DNA of 64,000 bases from an uncultured Clostridia bacterium (GTDB lineage: Bacteria; Bacillota; Clostridia; Christensenellales; Christensenellaceae), in the NCBI GenBank assembly GCA_947063485.1, contig CAMSSU010000002.1, positions 24,384 through 88,383 of the forward strand, in the 5' to 3' direction. The notes under the pieces are model-generated. The model searched no databases, was not told where the DNA came from, and was given only the letters and a program-made list of their open reading frames with translations. Made by a program: the position numbers and the translations under genes. Numbering within the stretch: position 1 is the stretch's first letter; each line of letters begins with the position of its first letter. Positions 53,607-62,451 of the stretch are shown here, one piece after another.

Positions 53607-56003
53607 ATGAAAGTACCATTCAAATGGCTGAAAGATTATATTGAGATCCCGGTTTCTGCCGAGGAGTTCGCGGATGCGATGATCATGACGGGCAACGGCG
53701 TCGAGGGCATTGAGGAGCGCGGCGCAGAGATCCGCGACGTTCTGGTGGGCAAAATCGTCAAGCTGGAAAAACACCCGGATGCGGATCGGCTGCAAATTTG
53801 CAGCATTGACATCGGAAGAGAAGAGCCTTTGCAGATCGTAACCGGGGCGGATAACGTGTTTGAGGGCGCGCTGGTTCCTGTTGCAATGGTGGGCTGCCAC
53901 CTTCCAAACGGCATGCACATCAAAAAAGGCAAGCTGCGCGGCGTCGCATCGCTGGGCATGCTCTGCTCTGGCGAGGAGCTTTGCCTGAAGGAATCGGATT
54001 ATCCCGGCGCAGGCGTCTATGGCATCCTGATTTTGCAGGATGGGCAGCCGGGGCAGGATGTGCGCGAAGTGCTCATGATGGATGACAAAGTGATTGAATT
54101 TGAAGTCGGCGCAAACCGGCCGGATTGCCTTTCGGTGATCGGCATTGCCCGGGAAGGCGCCGCGGCGCTGAGAGAGAGCATCTCTCTGCCCGAGCCCAAA
54201 TTTGGCGAGAGCGAGGGCGATATTTCCGAATATGTCAAAGTGACGGTGGAAAATGAGGAGCTTTGCCCGAGGTATATGGCAAGGGCGGTGAAGAACGTCA
54301 AAATCGGCCCTTCGCCAAAGTGGATGCAGGAGCGGCTCTCGGCGGCGGGCGTTCGCCCCATCAGCAACATCGTGGATATCACCAACTTCGTCATGCTGGA
54401 AACCGGGCAGCCTATGCACGCTTTTGATGCGGCGGATATCCGAGGGAAAGAGATCGTCGTGCGCCGGGCAAAGGAAGGCGAGAAAATCGTCACGCTGGAT
54501 GGAAAAGAGCGGGGGCTTTCCGCTTCCATGCTGCTCATCTGCGACGGGCAGGGGCCGATTGGCATTGCAGGCGTGATGGGCGGAGAAAACTCCGAGATTC
54601 GCGAGAATACCACCACGGTCGTCTTTGAATCGGCAAAGTTCATGTACGGCAATATCCGGCAGACCTCCCGGGGCCTTGGCCTGGCGACGGAGGCCTCCAT
54701 GCGCTATTCCAAGGGCGTGGATGCGGCCAACTGCGAATATGCCCTGCACAGAGCCTGCCAGCTGGTAGAAGAGCTGGGCGCGGGCGAGATTGTCGGCGGC
54801 GAGGTGGATATTCTCTCGGAGGATTTGAGCGAGAAAGTCATCGAGACGACGGCCGAGAGTGTCAACGCGCTGTTGGGCGCGGAGATTTCCGCAGAGGAGA
54901 TGCGGCAGTGCCTGGAGCGCGCGTTTATCAAAACCGAGCTTTCCCAGGGCAAGATCACCTGCCATATCCCGCATTTCCGCGGGGATATGTATGGCAAGGC
55001 GGATGTGGCCGAGGAAGTGGCGCGCATCTATGGATACGACAACATCCCCGAGCGCACGGGCGCGGGCCAGATGATGCATGGCCTGCCGGCCAGCCTGGAG
55101 CCCGAGCAGGATGCGCTGCGCACTTACCTGGCGGCGGAAGGGTATTTTGAATCCGTTACATACTCTTTCCTGGGCGAGCAGGATTTCGATAAGCTGGAAC
55201 TGCCGGCAGAGCATATGCTGAGAAAGGCGGTGCGCATCAAAAATCCGCTGGGAGACGATAAGGCGCTGATGCGGACGACGCTGGCGCCGGATATGCTTGC
55301 GGTGATGAGCGCAAACCTCAAGCGGAAGAACAAACAGGTGAAGCTCTATGAGATGAACAAGGTCTATCTGCCCGAAAATCTGCCGCTGACAGATACGCTC
55401 CCGGATGAGCGGCGTATGCTGGCGCTCTGCATGAGCGCAGATGCAGGAGATTTTTACGCGATGAAGCGCGTGGTGAAAAACCTGTTCGATATTCTGCGCG
55501 TGCCCGGTTTCGATGTCGCGGCGGGCGGGGAAAGCTTCCTGCACCCCGGCAGAAAAGCAGAGATTTTTGCGGGCGAGCAGAAGGTCGGCCAGATGGGCGA
55601 GATCGCGCCGGAAGTGCAGAAGAATTTCGAGCTGCCCATGCGCGTTTACTATGCTGAAATCGATCTGAAGAGCCTGTTTGCGCTCATGCAGGGGGAGATC
55701 AAGTTTGCGCCGCTGCCCAAATACCCGGCTCTGGAGCGGGATATTGCGGTCATTCTGGCGGAGGAGGCAGAGGCGGGAAGCGTGGCCAAGTGCATCCGCA
55801 AAAACGGCGGGAAACACCTGGAGAGCGTGGAGCTGTTCGATGTGTACCGCGGCGGCCAGCTGGAAGAGGGGCAAAAATCCCTGGCCTATTCGCTGGCATT
55901 CCGCTCGCCGGATACGACGCTGACGGACGAGGCCATCGCCAAGAACATGGAGAAAATTCTCAAAGCTCTTTCGGAGGAATTCGGGGCGACGCTGAGAGAA
56001 TGA
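53607..56003 (+). CDS. pheT: Phenylalanyl-tRNA synthetase beta subunit
   Basis: A 798-residue subunit. It begins MKVPFKWLKDYIEIPVSAEE with an EMAP/OB-type tRNA-binding domain (about 40-150), B3/B4 editing domain (about 210-390), B5 domain and C-terminal ferredoxin-like anticodon-binding domain (about 705-798, FAPLPKYPALERDIAVIL). The ATG at 53607 follows GGAGGAAGAGAAG, 13 bases after the pheS stop; the frame extends upstream into pheS without a start. The beta subunit removes misactivated Tyr. Confidence 0.97.
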   Translation: MKVPFKWLKDYIEIPVSAEEFADAMIMTGNGVEGIEERGAEIRDVLVGKIVKLEKHPDADRLQICSIDIGREEPLQIVTGADNVFEGALVPVAMVGCHLPNGMHIKKGKLRGVASLGMLCSGEELCLKESDYPGAGVYGILILQDGQPGQDVREVLMMDDKVIEFEVGANRPDCLSVIGIAREGAAALRESISLPEPKFGESEGDISEYVKVTVENEELCPRYMARAVKNVKIGPSPKWMQERLSAAGVRPISNIVDITNFVMLETGQPMHAFDAADIRGKEIVVRRAKEGEKIVTLDGKERGLSASMLLICDGQGPIGIAGVMGGENSEIRENTTTVVFESAKFMYGNIRQTSRGLGLATEASMRYSKGVDAANCEYALHRACQLVEELGAGEIVGGEVDILSEDLSEKVIETTAESVNALLGAEISAEEMRQCLERAFIKTELSQGKITCHIPHFRGDMYGKADVAEEVARIYGYDNIPERTGAGQMMHGLPASLEPEQDALRTYLAAEGYFESVTYSFLGEQDFDKLELPAEHMLRKAVRIKNPLGDDKALMRTTLAPDMLAVMSANLKRKNKQVKLYEMNKVYLPENLPLTDTLPDERRMLALCMSADAGDFYAMKRVVKNLFDILRVPGFDVAAGGESFLHPGRKAEIFAGEQKVGQMGEIAPEVQKNFELPMRVYYAEIDLKSLFALMQGEIKFAPLPKYPALERDIAVILAEEAEAGSVAKCIRKNGGKHLESVELFDVYRGGQLEEGQKSLAYSLAFRSPDTTLTDEAIAKNMEKILKALSEEFGATLRE

Positions 56004-56005
56004 GC

Positions 56006-56037
56006 CAAAAAGGGCGCCGGGAAGCCGGCGCTCTTTT
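56006..56037 (+). terminator. Terminator after pheT
   Basis: GCGCCGG / CCGGCGC stem, A-tract before and TTTTT after. Confidence 0.85.
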
Positions 56038-56149
56038 TCTGCCGTGGCAGAGATGGGGGATTGGATACAAAATTGCAAAGTCCGCTTCTTGCAAAGAATG
56101 GGCAGATATTGTATGATTAAGAAAATTGCGAACATGGAGCAGGGTAAAT

Positions 56150-56614
56150 ATGGAAAATAATCAAAATCAAGGCCAGCAGAACTGGCAGGCAAACGCACCC
56201 TATGGGCAGCCGCCTTATACCCAGGGCTATCAAAACCAGCCCTATGGCCAGCAGCCCTATTATCAGGGCGGCTATGGGCCAAACCAGCCTGAGCAGGGCA
56301 AGGGCCTCGGGATTGCGGGAATGGTCTGCGGCATCCTCAGCCTTTTGCTGATTTTTGCGTTCATGCCGCTGGGAATTGGATGCGGCATTGCAGGGCTCGT
56401 CATGAGCATCATCGGCAGAAAGAAAAATAACAAAGACGGCATGGCGCTGGCAGGCATCATCACCTCTTCGATTGGCCTTGGGCTGAGCGTCCTGCTGATT
56501 ATTTTGGCCGTGATTTTGGTGGGTGCGGCATTTGGCGCTTACGGATTTGAATATTTCGATTATTTCCTGAATGCGGCCCAGGTGGCGGCATTGGGAGCGG
56601 GGTTGATTCTATAA
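56150..56614 (+). CDS. DUF4190-like small membrane protein
   Basis: A 154-residue protein. The first 55 residues are a Gln/Tyr/Gly/Pro-rich tail with repeated QPYGQQPYYQ-type units. They are followed by two helices joined by GRKKNNKDGMALAG, the pattern of DUF4190-like proteins, and a third hydrophobic stretch. The ATG at 56150 follows AGCAGGGTAAAT, a modest ribosome site. Function unknown; the tail may be a cytoplasmic disordered or oligomerising segment. Confidence 0.78.
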   Translation: MENNQNQGQQNWQANAPYGQPPYTQGYQNQPYGQQPYYQGGYGPNQPEQGKGLGIAGMVCGILSLLLIFAFMPLGIGCGIAGLVMSIIGRKKNNKDGMALAGIITSSIGLGLSVLLIILAVILVGAAFGAYGFEYFDYFLNAAQVAALGAGLIL

Positions 56615-56617
56615 AAG

Positions 56618-56679
56618 AGAGGCGCCGGGGGCAAAGCGGCAGGAACTGCCATTTTTCCCCTGCCGCGCCTCTTTTTTTG
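56618..56679 (+). terminator. Terminator with compound hairpin
   Basis: Outer stem AGAGGCGC / GCGCCTCT, inner GGGG / CCCC and GGCAG-GAA-CTGCC, then T7. Confidence 0.85.
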
Positions 56680-56694
56680 CGCGGAAACGTGTGT

Positions 56695-56727
56695 TATAAT
56701 AGTCTCACATGGGCCGAGCTAGGCTTG
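56695..56727 (+). repeat. Promoter-hairpin motif resembling the sbcD-upstream repeats
   Basis: TATAATAGTCTCAC followed by hairpin GGCCGAGC-TAG-GCTTGGCC. The unit at 33918 reads TATAATAATCTCAC followed by CCGAAGC-GTA-GCTTCGG. Shared 14-base lead and hairpin placement suggest one dispersed family, although two copies cannot prove it. It lies just upstream of gph and may provide its -10. Confidence 0.4.
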
Positions 56728-56768
56728 GCCGGGCAAGCACGAAAGATGAGAGAAAAAGGAGAGCGCAG

Positions 56769-57440
56769 ATGGGGCGCATCAAGTTAGTCGTTTTTGATTT
56801 GGATGGGACGCTGGCAGATACCCTGCCGGATATTGCCGGAGCGTTGGAAAAAGTAACGGCAAAATATGGAGCATATGGGGATTTGCAGCAGCTCGTCCGA
56901 AAGAGCATCGGCAATGGAGCAAGGAAGCTGGTAGAGCGCGTGTTTGACGCCCTGGGAATTTCAAAGGAAAACCTCGAGGCAGATCTGGCCGAATACCGCG
57001 CGCTTTACGCAAAAGACAGCTGCATCGATACAGTGCTCTACCCGAACACGATCAAGGTCTTGGAGGAGCTGAAAAAGCGCGGCATCATGATGACTGTCGC
57101 CACGATGAAACCCCGGGAATCTACGAAGGAAGTGCTGGAAAAGCTGGGCATTGCGGATTATTTTTCCCTGGTGCTCTCGGCAGACGACATGCAGGCGCCC
57201 AAGCCGGATCCCTGGAGCGTCTATACCTGCGCAAAGCATGCCGGCGTTTTGCCGGAGCAGGCGCTGATGATCGGCGATTCTATGACGGATGTCGGCGCGG
57301 GCAAGGCCTCGGGGGCGGTGAGCGTGGCTGTGCTCGGAGGGTATTCCAACCGTGAAAAGATGCTGAGCAGCGGCGCGGATTATCTTGTGGAAGAGATTGG
57401 CGCGCTGCTCCCAATTTTAGATGAACTGGACGAAAGATAA
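56769..57440 (+). CDS. gph: HAD-superfamily phosphatase (phosphoglycolate-phosphatase-like)
   Basis: A 223-residue HAD hydrolase with motif I FDLDGTLADT (nucleophile Asp about 10), helical cap (about 18-85), motif II VATMKPRES, and motif III/IV KPDPW...MIGDSMTDVGAGKASG. The ATG at 56769 follows AAAAAGGAGAGCGCAG. The gene symbol is by family; physiological substrate may be pyrophosphate, nucleotide or phosphoglycolate. Its last 20 bases reach into the alternative start of the next gene. Confidence 0.88.
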   Translation: MGRIKLVVFDLDGTLADTLPDIAGALEKVTAKYGAYGDLQQLVRKSIGNGARKLVERVFDALGISKENLEADLAEYRALYAKDSCIDTVLYPNTIKVLEELKKRGIMMTVATMKPRESTKEVLEKLGIADYFSLVLSADDMQAPKPDPWSVYTCAKHAGVLPEQALMIGDSMTDVGAGKASGAVSVAVLGGYSNREKMLSSGADYLVEEIGALLPILDELDER

Positions 57441-57444
57441 CAGT

Positions 57445-58668
57445 ATGGTGCAGAGAACAAGGCCGAGGGTTCGGCGAGGCAGAAGACAATTCCATATCGA
57501 TCCGAAACTGATCTGGATTACCGCAGGCGTTTTGGCGGCGATCATTTTGGCGGTTGTGCTCATTTCCGTTCTCTCTGTGAAGACTTTTACAGCAGAGCAG
57601 GGGACGATTTCCTTTTCCAAAAATTCCAGCGGCGTGGTCATCCGCAAGGAGACGCTGTATAAAGCGGATAACTACGGGAAAACCGAGTTTATTGCGCAGG
57701 AAGGCCAGGTTGTAACCAAGGGAACGCCCATTGCCGATGTCTATAGCTGGGATTATAACGATAAGGATTATGACGAGTTGAAAAAACTGCAGGAAACCAT
57801 CATGGATTACCAGCAAAACAACGTCTATTCCAGCATTCGCTCGGAGGATCTGGAGCACCTTAACGCGATGATCGACGAAAAGACCGCAGAGATCCGCGCG
57901 ATTGTCAAGGGAGAGGCCGAGGGCAACCTTCTGGTGCTCAATAAAGAGCTGGAAAAGCTGATGGATGAGCGGGCGGCCGTGCTGCGGGATTCCATCAAGC
58001 AGGATGATCAGCTCAAGGCGTTTTACGATCAGGAAACTGCGCTCAAGGCCAAGATAGACAACTGGAAACAGACGATTTTGGCCGAGGAGGACGGCGTCGT
58101 CAGCTTCCATTTTGACGGCACGGAGATTTTGCTGACGCCGGAAAACATGACAAAGCTGACCGTCAAGAATATCAATGACATTTTGCAGGGCAAATCCAGC
58201 TATACCAGCACAGAGGCAACAGCCAGCCGCGCGCTTTATCGGCTGGTCAGCCAGAATGAATGGTATGTCGTGATGATCTGCGATGAGAAAGTGCCGGAAT
58301 TTGAGAACAACTCGGCTTTTCAGGTGGAGTTCTCCTATGGAGAGGACTATAAATACACCGCCACCATCTATGGGCACAACTCGGAATCTGGCAAGGAGAT
58401 CTACTACCTGGCTTTCAGCCAGCCTGTGGACAAGCTGCTGCTGGCGCGGCAGGTGGAATTCAAAATCTCGGCAGACTATGTGGGCATCAAGGTTCCGGTT
58501 TCGGCTGTCAAAACCAAAGACGGCGTAACCGGCGTATACTATAAAAATGAAGAGGGCAAGAAGGTTTTCGAGCCCGCGGCAGTGCTGATCCGGCAGGATA
58601 AGGAGTGCATCATCGAGCCTGTGGATCTGCGCTCGAAACTGGATGTCGGCAGCGAGATATATGCTTGA
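57445..58668 (+). CDS. HlyD-like membrane-anchored protein of the division cluster
   Basis: A 407-residue protein with a basic cytoplasmic tail, one helix (about 29-49), and an external part. A beta-barrel/lipoyl-like segment (FTAEQGTISFSKNSSGVVIRKE), a helical hairpin (about 115-215) and a membrane-fusion-like C-terminal portion follow, as in HlyD-family adaptors. I prefer the ATG at 57445 (MVQRTRPRVRRG); an in-frame ATG at 57421 overlaps gph. Neither has a strong ribosome site, so coupling to gph is likely. No cognate efflux pump is nearby. Position before yggS-sepF-divIVA suggests an envelope or division role (inference). Confidence 0.8.
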   Translation: MVQRTRPRVRRGRRQFHIDPKLIWITAGVLAAIILAVVLISVLSVKTFTAEQGTISFSKNSSGVVIRKETLYKADNYGKTEFIAQEGQVVTKGTPIADVYSWDYNDKDYDELKKLQETIMDYQQNNVYSSIRSEDLEHLNAMIDEKTAEIRAIVKGEAEGNLLVLNKELEKLMDERAAVLRDSIKQDDQLKAFYDQETALKAKIDNWKQTILAEEDGVVSFHFDGTEILLTPENMTKLTVKNINDILQGKSSYTSTEATASRALYRLVSQNEWYVVMICDEKVPEFENNSAFQVEFSYGEDYKYTATIYGHNSESGKEIYYLAFSQPVDKLLLARQVEFKISADYVGIKVPVSAVKTKDGVTGVYYKNEEGKKVFEPAAVLIRQDKECIIEPVDLRSKLDVGSEIYA

Positions 58669-58682
58669 GATGAGGCGGAAAA

Positions 58683-59369
58683 ATGAGCGTTAGGGAAACT
58701 ATCCAGGAAGTTTTGGGGGAGATTGCGCAGAGCGCGCGGAGAGCCGGCAGAAAGCCGGAGGAAGTGCAGTTGCTTGCTGTGAGCAAAACCGTAGAGGCAG
58801 AGCGCATCCAGCAGGCCATCGATGCGGGTCTTACCGCTTTCGGTGAGAACCGTGTGCAAGAATGGAAAGAAAAGTATGAAATTTTGCCAAAAAATATCTC
58901 CTGGCATATCATTGGACGATTGCAAAAAAATAAGATAAAGTATATAATAAACAAAATAGAGCTGTTGCATTCGCTTTGCACGCTGGAAGCCGCGCAGGAG
59001 ATAGAGCGCCTCTCGGCCAGGGAAGGCGTGCAGACAAACTGCCTGGTGCAGGTCAACATCGGCAGGGAGGAGAGCAAAGCGGGCGTAGAGCAGGAGGAAC
59101 TGGAGCGCTTTTTGGAGCAGCTTCAAGGGTTTGCGCATCTCAAAGTGCAGGGGCTGATGGCCATTGCGCCTTTTGCGGAAAACCCGGAAGACGTCCGCCG
59201 CTATTTCGCAGCAATGCGGGAGCTTTATGAAAAAATGCCAAACGAGGGCAACCTGGAGCGTAAATTTCTCTCGATGGGAATGTCGGGGGATTATAAAATT
59301 GCGATAGAAGAGGGAGCCAACATCGTGCGGGTTGGTTCAAAAATTTTCGGCGCACGGGATTACCACTAA
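58683..59369 (+). CDS. YggS/YlmE-family PLP-binding protein
   Basis: A 228-residue single-domain TIM-barrel PLP protein (PLPBP family) that buffers vitamin B6. PLP Lys35 in LLAVSKT, GENRVQEW, WHIIGRLQKNK, and SMGMSGDYKIAIEEGANIVRVGSKIFG at the C terminus. The ATG at 58683 follows GAGGCGGAAAA. Beside sepF, as ylmE is in Bacillus. Confidence 0.95.
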   Translation: MSVRETIQEVLGEIAQSARRAGRKPEEVQLLAVSKTVEAERIQQAIDAGLTAFGENRVQEWKEKYEILPKNISWHIIGRLQKNKIKYIINKIELLHSLCTLEAAQEIERLSAREGVQTNCLVQVNIGREESKAGVEQEELERFLEQLQGFAHLKVQGLMAIAPFAENPEDVRRYFAAMRELYEKMPNEGNLERKFLSMGMSGDYKIAIEEGANIVRVGSKIFGARDYH

Positions 59370-59385
59370 ACGGAGGAAATGAAAC

Positions 59386-59877
59386 ATGGCAAAGAATTTC
59401 TGGAAAAAGGCTTTTGGGCCTCTTGGCGGCAACGACGACGAGGAATACTACGAGGACGATTTGCTGGACGAAGAGGAAGACCAGGAGTACGAGGAAGAGG
59501 CTGATCAGCAGGAGCCGATGTATGAGGAGCCCAACTTTTCAAGAAGAAGGAACAAGGTGATTTCTATGCCTGAGAACAGGACAAGCGGTGATACCCAGAT
59601 GAAAATGATCATTTTCCGCCCGACTTCCTACGACGAGACCCAGAGCGTCATCGACAGCCTGAAGGCCAGAAAGCCCATCATTGTGAACCTGGATGAGATC
59701 GACGTGGCTGTTGCACAGCGCATTTTGGATTTCATCAGCGGCGCGGTTTATGCCCTGGGCGGGGATATCAAAAAAGCGGCGCGCAATATCTTTGTCGTGG
59801 CACCTTCCAATGTGGAAGTTACGAGCAACATGGCAAACGAGCGCTCCACGATGGATTTCGACGTCGGCGATCTCTAG
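59386..59877 (+). CDS. sepF: Cell division protein SepF
   Basis: A 163-residue protein that links FtsZ to the membrane. Amphipathic N terminus MAKNFWKKAFGPLG for membrane binding, a highly acidic linker (about 20-48), then the SepF domain with FRPTSYDETQSVIDSLKARKPIIVNLDEID and GAVYALGGDIKKAARNIFVVAPSNVEV. The ATG at 59386 follows GGAGGAAATGAAAC, 16 bases after yggS. Confidence 0.96.
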   Translation: MAKNFWKKAFGPLGGNDDEEYYEDDLLDEEEDQEYEEEADQQEPMYEEPNFSRRRNKVISMPENRTSGDTQMKMIIFRPTSYDETQSVIDSLKARKPIIVNLDEIDVAVAQRILDFISGAVYALGGDIKKAARNIFVVAPSNVEVTSNMANERSTMDFDVGDL

Positions 59878-59899
59878 ACCTTGGGGATAGGAGAGAAAT

Positions 59900-60451
59900 A
59901 TGGAACTGACAAAAGCATATATCGATATGGCAAAGTTCGAGCAGAAGCGCGGCCGATATGATGCCCAGGAAGTGGATGTCTTTTTGGACGGCGTGGCCGC
60001 AGAGGCCGAGCGCCTGCAAAACGAGCTGAAAGAGGCAAAAGAGCAGCTGGAGAAATACCGCAGCATGGAGGGCGCTCTGGCGTCCGTCATGGTTACGGCA
60101 GAGGCCAATGCAAAAAAGGTCGAGGAAGAGGCGGCAAAGAAGGCCGATGAAATTCTGAGCCAGGCAGAGGAAGAGGCGGCGAGGGTGCGCGATTCCATCG
60201 CCGAGCAGGAAGCTTCTTTAAGAGAGCAGTATCAGAGCCAGAAAGAAGCGCTCATCCAGGAAGTGGAACAGCTTTCTCAATTCTCCAAAGAGTATCGCAG
60301 CGCCATGCGCGAAAAGCTCGAAGGCCTTTTGGAGCAGCTCCAGGATTCGCCTGCGCAGCAGGAAAACGGCGGGATTGACCTGGGGGATATCCTGAAAAAT
60401 CTGCCCGAGACAGACAGCGAACTCAAGGCCATGATCGATGAATTGATCTAG
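59900..60451 (+). CDS. divIVA: DivIVA-family protein
   Basis: A 183-residue coiled-coil protein that marks curved membrane at poles and septa. N-terminal MELTKAYIDMAKFEQKRGRYDAQEVDVFLDGV matches the DivIVA lipid-binding domain, though the usual PxD after LT is replaced by KAY. A long Glu/Ala coiled coil (about 35-145) and a conserved short C-terminal tail follow. The ATG at 59900 follows GGATAGGAGAGAAAT. ylmG and ylmH, usually between sepF and divIVA, are missing. Confidence 0.9.
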   Translation: MELTKAYIDMAKFEQKRGRYDAQEVDVFLDGVAAEAERLQNELKEAKEQLEKYRSMEGALASVMVTAEANAKKVEEEAAKKADEILSQAEEEAARVRDSIAEQEASLREQYQSQKEALIQEVEQLSQFSKEYRSAMREKLEGLLEQLQDSPAQQENGGIDLGDILKNLPETDSELKAMIDELI

Positions 60452-60471
60452 AAAAAGACGGCAAATAGAAG

Positions 60472-60506
60472 CCGGCAGAACACCGCGATGCTCTGCCGGT
60501 TTTTTT
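60472..60506 (+). terminator. Terminator of the division cluster
   Basis: CCGGCAGA / TCTGCCGG stem with T7. Confidence 0.87.
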
Positions 60507-60535
60507 GATAGCCGGCTTTTTAGAAACGGGCAAAA

Positions 60536-60564
60536 AAAGAGCAGCCATTCGCTGCTCTTTTTTT
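60536..60564. terminator. Bidirectional terminator before the DUF3048 gene end
   Basis: AAAGAGCAG / CTGCTCTTT flanked by A- and T-tracts. It lies just past the stop of the minus-strand gene. Confidence 0.82.
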
Positions 60565-60568
60565 ATGA

Positions 60569-61666
60569 TCATTCGCCGGCGTAGGTAATGCCGATCTGCT
60601 TATTGTCGGGATGCACCGCGATCCAGGTGTTGCCCGGCTTTAAGATGATGGGCAGGCCGCTCTCGTCGTAATACTGGGTGGAATCATCCAGGCTTTTGCG
60701 CTCCCAGGAGCCGGAAATATGCTTGCCGCCGATGAAAAACTCGCATTTGCCCTCGCCGACCATCTCCACCATCCGGCGGCCGCCGTCGTTGTTGCGCACA
60801 TACGTCTCTGCATACTGAACAATCAGGTTCTGCACGGAGAGGGGTGCGGTAGTCGTAGTCTGTTTGCCGTCCTCGTCTTCGGAAACTGTGCGGACCTCGA
60901 AGGCTTTTCCCTTTTCATAGCGGAAGAACTTGTCCTTGGCGGAATCATACTGGAACGTTACGAAATTCTCCACGCTGGTTACATAGGGCAGGCTGACGGT
61001 ATCCACGGTTTTGCCGGTATAGCTGGGCGCATCGCTGAAGGAGAACTGGATGCGGTTATTGGGCGTGTAGTCGTAGAGCTCCTCGTCAATCTTGCCGAGA
61101 TCTGTATAAACGTTATGCGGCGCAGAGCGGGATTTATCGCGCCAGAAGTAGTCGTTGTAAGTTCCCTTGATGCCGTCCACCCGCAGTTTGATATACTTGG
61201 TGGAAGAGCCATAGATATAGGAGGGAGAATTGGGATCATCCGGGCCGCCGTAGTGAACCAGCGGGGAATCCCACTCTTTTTGCATGTTGATATAGTATAG
61301 GCGTGCCGAGCGGATAGGGCCGGCGACACTGGGTTTCTGGTCGTTGAAGATGCACATGAACCGGGTGATATCGCCCTCAGCCATGGCCTCATAGATGATA
61401 TCCGCCTGCTGCAAACCCGTCTGCGGCCGAGCCTGCGACTGGTTTTCTATCATGACGGAGATGGGCTTATACTCCGGCGGCGCATCGTAAGCCGTGCCGG
61501 TCGTGGGAGAATAGTAGACGGTGGGATCAGAAGAAGGCTCCTCCGATGCGGCAACCGTCGGAGAGGGCAGAACTTCCTGGCTGGCTTCCGGCTGTTGTTC
61601 TGCGCCGCAGGAGAAGAGCAGCGGCAGGCAGAGCAGCGCCAAAACAAAAGTGAGCGCTTTTTTCAT
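60569..61666 (-). CDS. DUF3048 (YerB-like) lipoprotein
   Basis: A 365-residue exported lipoprotein: lipobox LFSC (Cys20), Ser/Pro/Glu-rich linker, then the DUF3048 domain beginning PISVMIENQSQARPQTGLQQADIIYE with IRSARLYYINM and HYGGPDD. The C-terminal part ends WIAVHPDNKQIGITY. The ATG at 61666 follows AGGAGGTACCTTATCTT. YerB-type proteins occur in Firmicutes; biochemical function is not established. Divergent from yabP. Confidence 0.9.
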   Translation of the reverse strand: MKKALTFVLALLCLPLLFSCGAEQQPEASQEVLPSPTVAASEEPSSDPTVYYSPTTGTAYDAPPEYKPISVMIENQSQARPQTGLQQADIIYEAMAEGDITRFMCIFNDQKPSVAGPIRSARLYYINMQKEWDSPLVHYGGPDDPNSPSYIYGSSTKYIKLRVDGIKGTYNDYFWRDKSRSAPHNVYTDLGKIDEELYDYTPNNRIQFSFSDAPSYTGKTVDTVSLPYVTSVENFVTFQYDSAKDKFFRYEKGKAFEVRTVSEDEDGKQTTTTAPLSVQNLIVQYAETYVRNNDGGRRMVEMVGEGKCEFFIGGKHISGSWERKSLDDSTQYYDESGLPIILKPGNTWIAVHPDNKQIGITYAGE

Positions 61667-61798
61667 AAGATAAGGTACCTCCTCTTTGGGTTTACAGATT
61701 CATTTTAGGGGATTGCAAACCTTCTGTCAATGAACCGGGCATAATTTCCCGGCGCGCAGAATAAGAATGAGTAGAATAAAACAAAAGGAGAAACTGCC

Positions 61799-62098
61799 AT
61801 GAGCGGATATGAAGAAATCAGGAGACTCGATGCCCGGCCGCATAAAGTGATCATCGAGGGCAGGGAGCGCATTACCATTACCTCGGTTGAGGATGTGGAT
61901 AGCTTCAACGAAAATGAGGTGATTTTCCTCACCGGGCTTGGGATGATGACGGTCATCGGAGAAGAGCTGCATATTGCAAAGCTGAACCTGGAAGAGGGCG
62001 AGCTTGTGATAGACGGGCAAATCCAGGCGGCGGACTACGCCGACCACGAGGAGATCCGCATGAACAAGGGCGGGATTTTCTCCAAGATTTTTAAATAA
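61799..62098 (+). CDS. yabP: Spore coat/cortex assembly protein YabP
   Basis: A 99-residue protein with the YabP domain: RRLDARPHKVIIEGRERITITSVEDVDSF and VIFLTGLGMMTVIGEELHI. In Bacillus, YabP is made in the mother cell and is needed for spore formation together with YabQ. The ATG at 61799 follows AAAAGGAGAAACTGCC. Its stop overlaps the yabQ start by one base. Confidence 0.94.
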   Translation: MSGYEEIRRLDARPHKVIIEGRERITITSVEDVDSFNENEVIFLTGLGMMTVIGEELHIAKLNLEEGELVIDGQIQAADYADHEEIRMNKGGIFSKIFK

Positions 62099-62421
62099 TG
62101 GAAGGCACATTAAGCCAGCCCTATCTCTTTGCGGCGGCGATGTATGTCGGGATACTAGGGGCGGCAATTTACTTCTTGCTCTCCTGGCTTGGAAAGATTC
62201 TGCAAAAGCGGGCATGGCAGATCGTCCTGGATATTCTCTACTCTCTTTTGGTGCTGGCCGCTATGGCAGGCATGCTCTATCTGGTGGCGGATTTAAAGGT
62301 CAGGGGTTTCTATTTCATCGGTGCCGGGCTTGGTTTTGCCATTTATTGCCTGGGAATAAAGCCTGCGCTGGGCTGTATTTGTAAACTTCTCAGGCCCAAG
62401 GGAAAATCAAAGAGCAAATAG
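62098..62421 (+). CDS. yabQ: Spore cortex biosynthesis protein YabQ
   Basis: A 107-residue membrane protein with three hydrophobic segments (about 8-30, 38-62 and 70-95) and a basic tail. Small size, position after yabP and before divIC, and the PYLFAAAMYVGILGAAIY opening fit YabQ, which is required for cortex synthesis. Start ATG at 62098 is coupled to the yabP stop (TAATG). The divIC promoter -35 begins on its stop codon. Confidence 0.88.
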   Translation: MEGTLSQPYLFAAAMYVGILGAAIYFLLSWLGKILQKRAWQIVLDILYSLLVLAAMAGMLYLVADLKVRGFYFIGAGLGFAIYCLGIKPALGCICKLLRPKGKSKSK

Positions 62422-62451
62422 TTGACAAAGCATAGCAAAAACCTCTAATAT
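62422..62451 (+). promoter_or_regulatory. Promoter of divIC
   Basis: TTGACA (62422-62427), 18-nt spacer, TAATAT (62446-62451). Transcription would start near 62458, inside the loop of the hairpin described next. Confidence 0.75.

Noticed and set aside
53586..56282. 898-codon open frame on the minus strand
   Set aside because: Shadow of pheT. PheT has all expected domains, and the antisense product is compositionally biased with no ribosome site.
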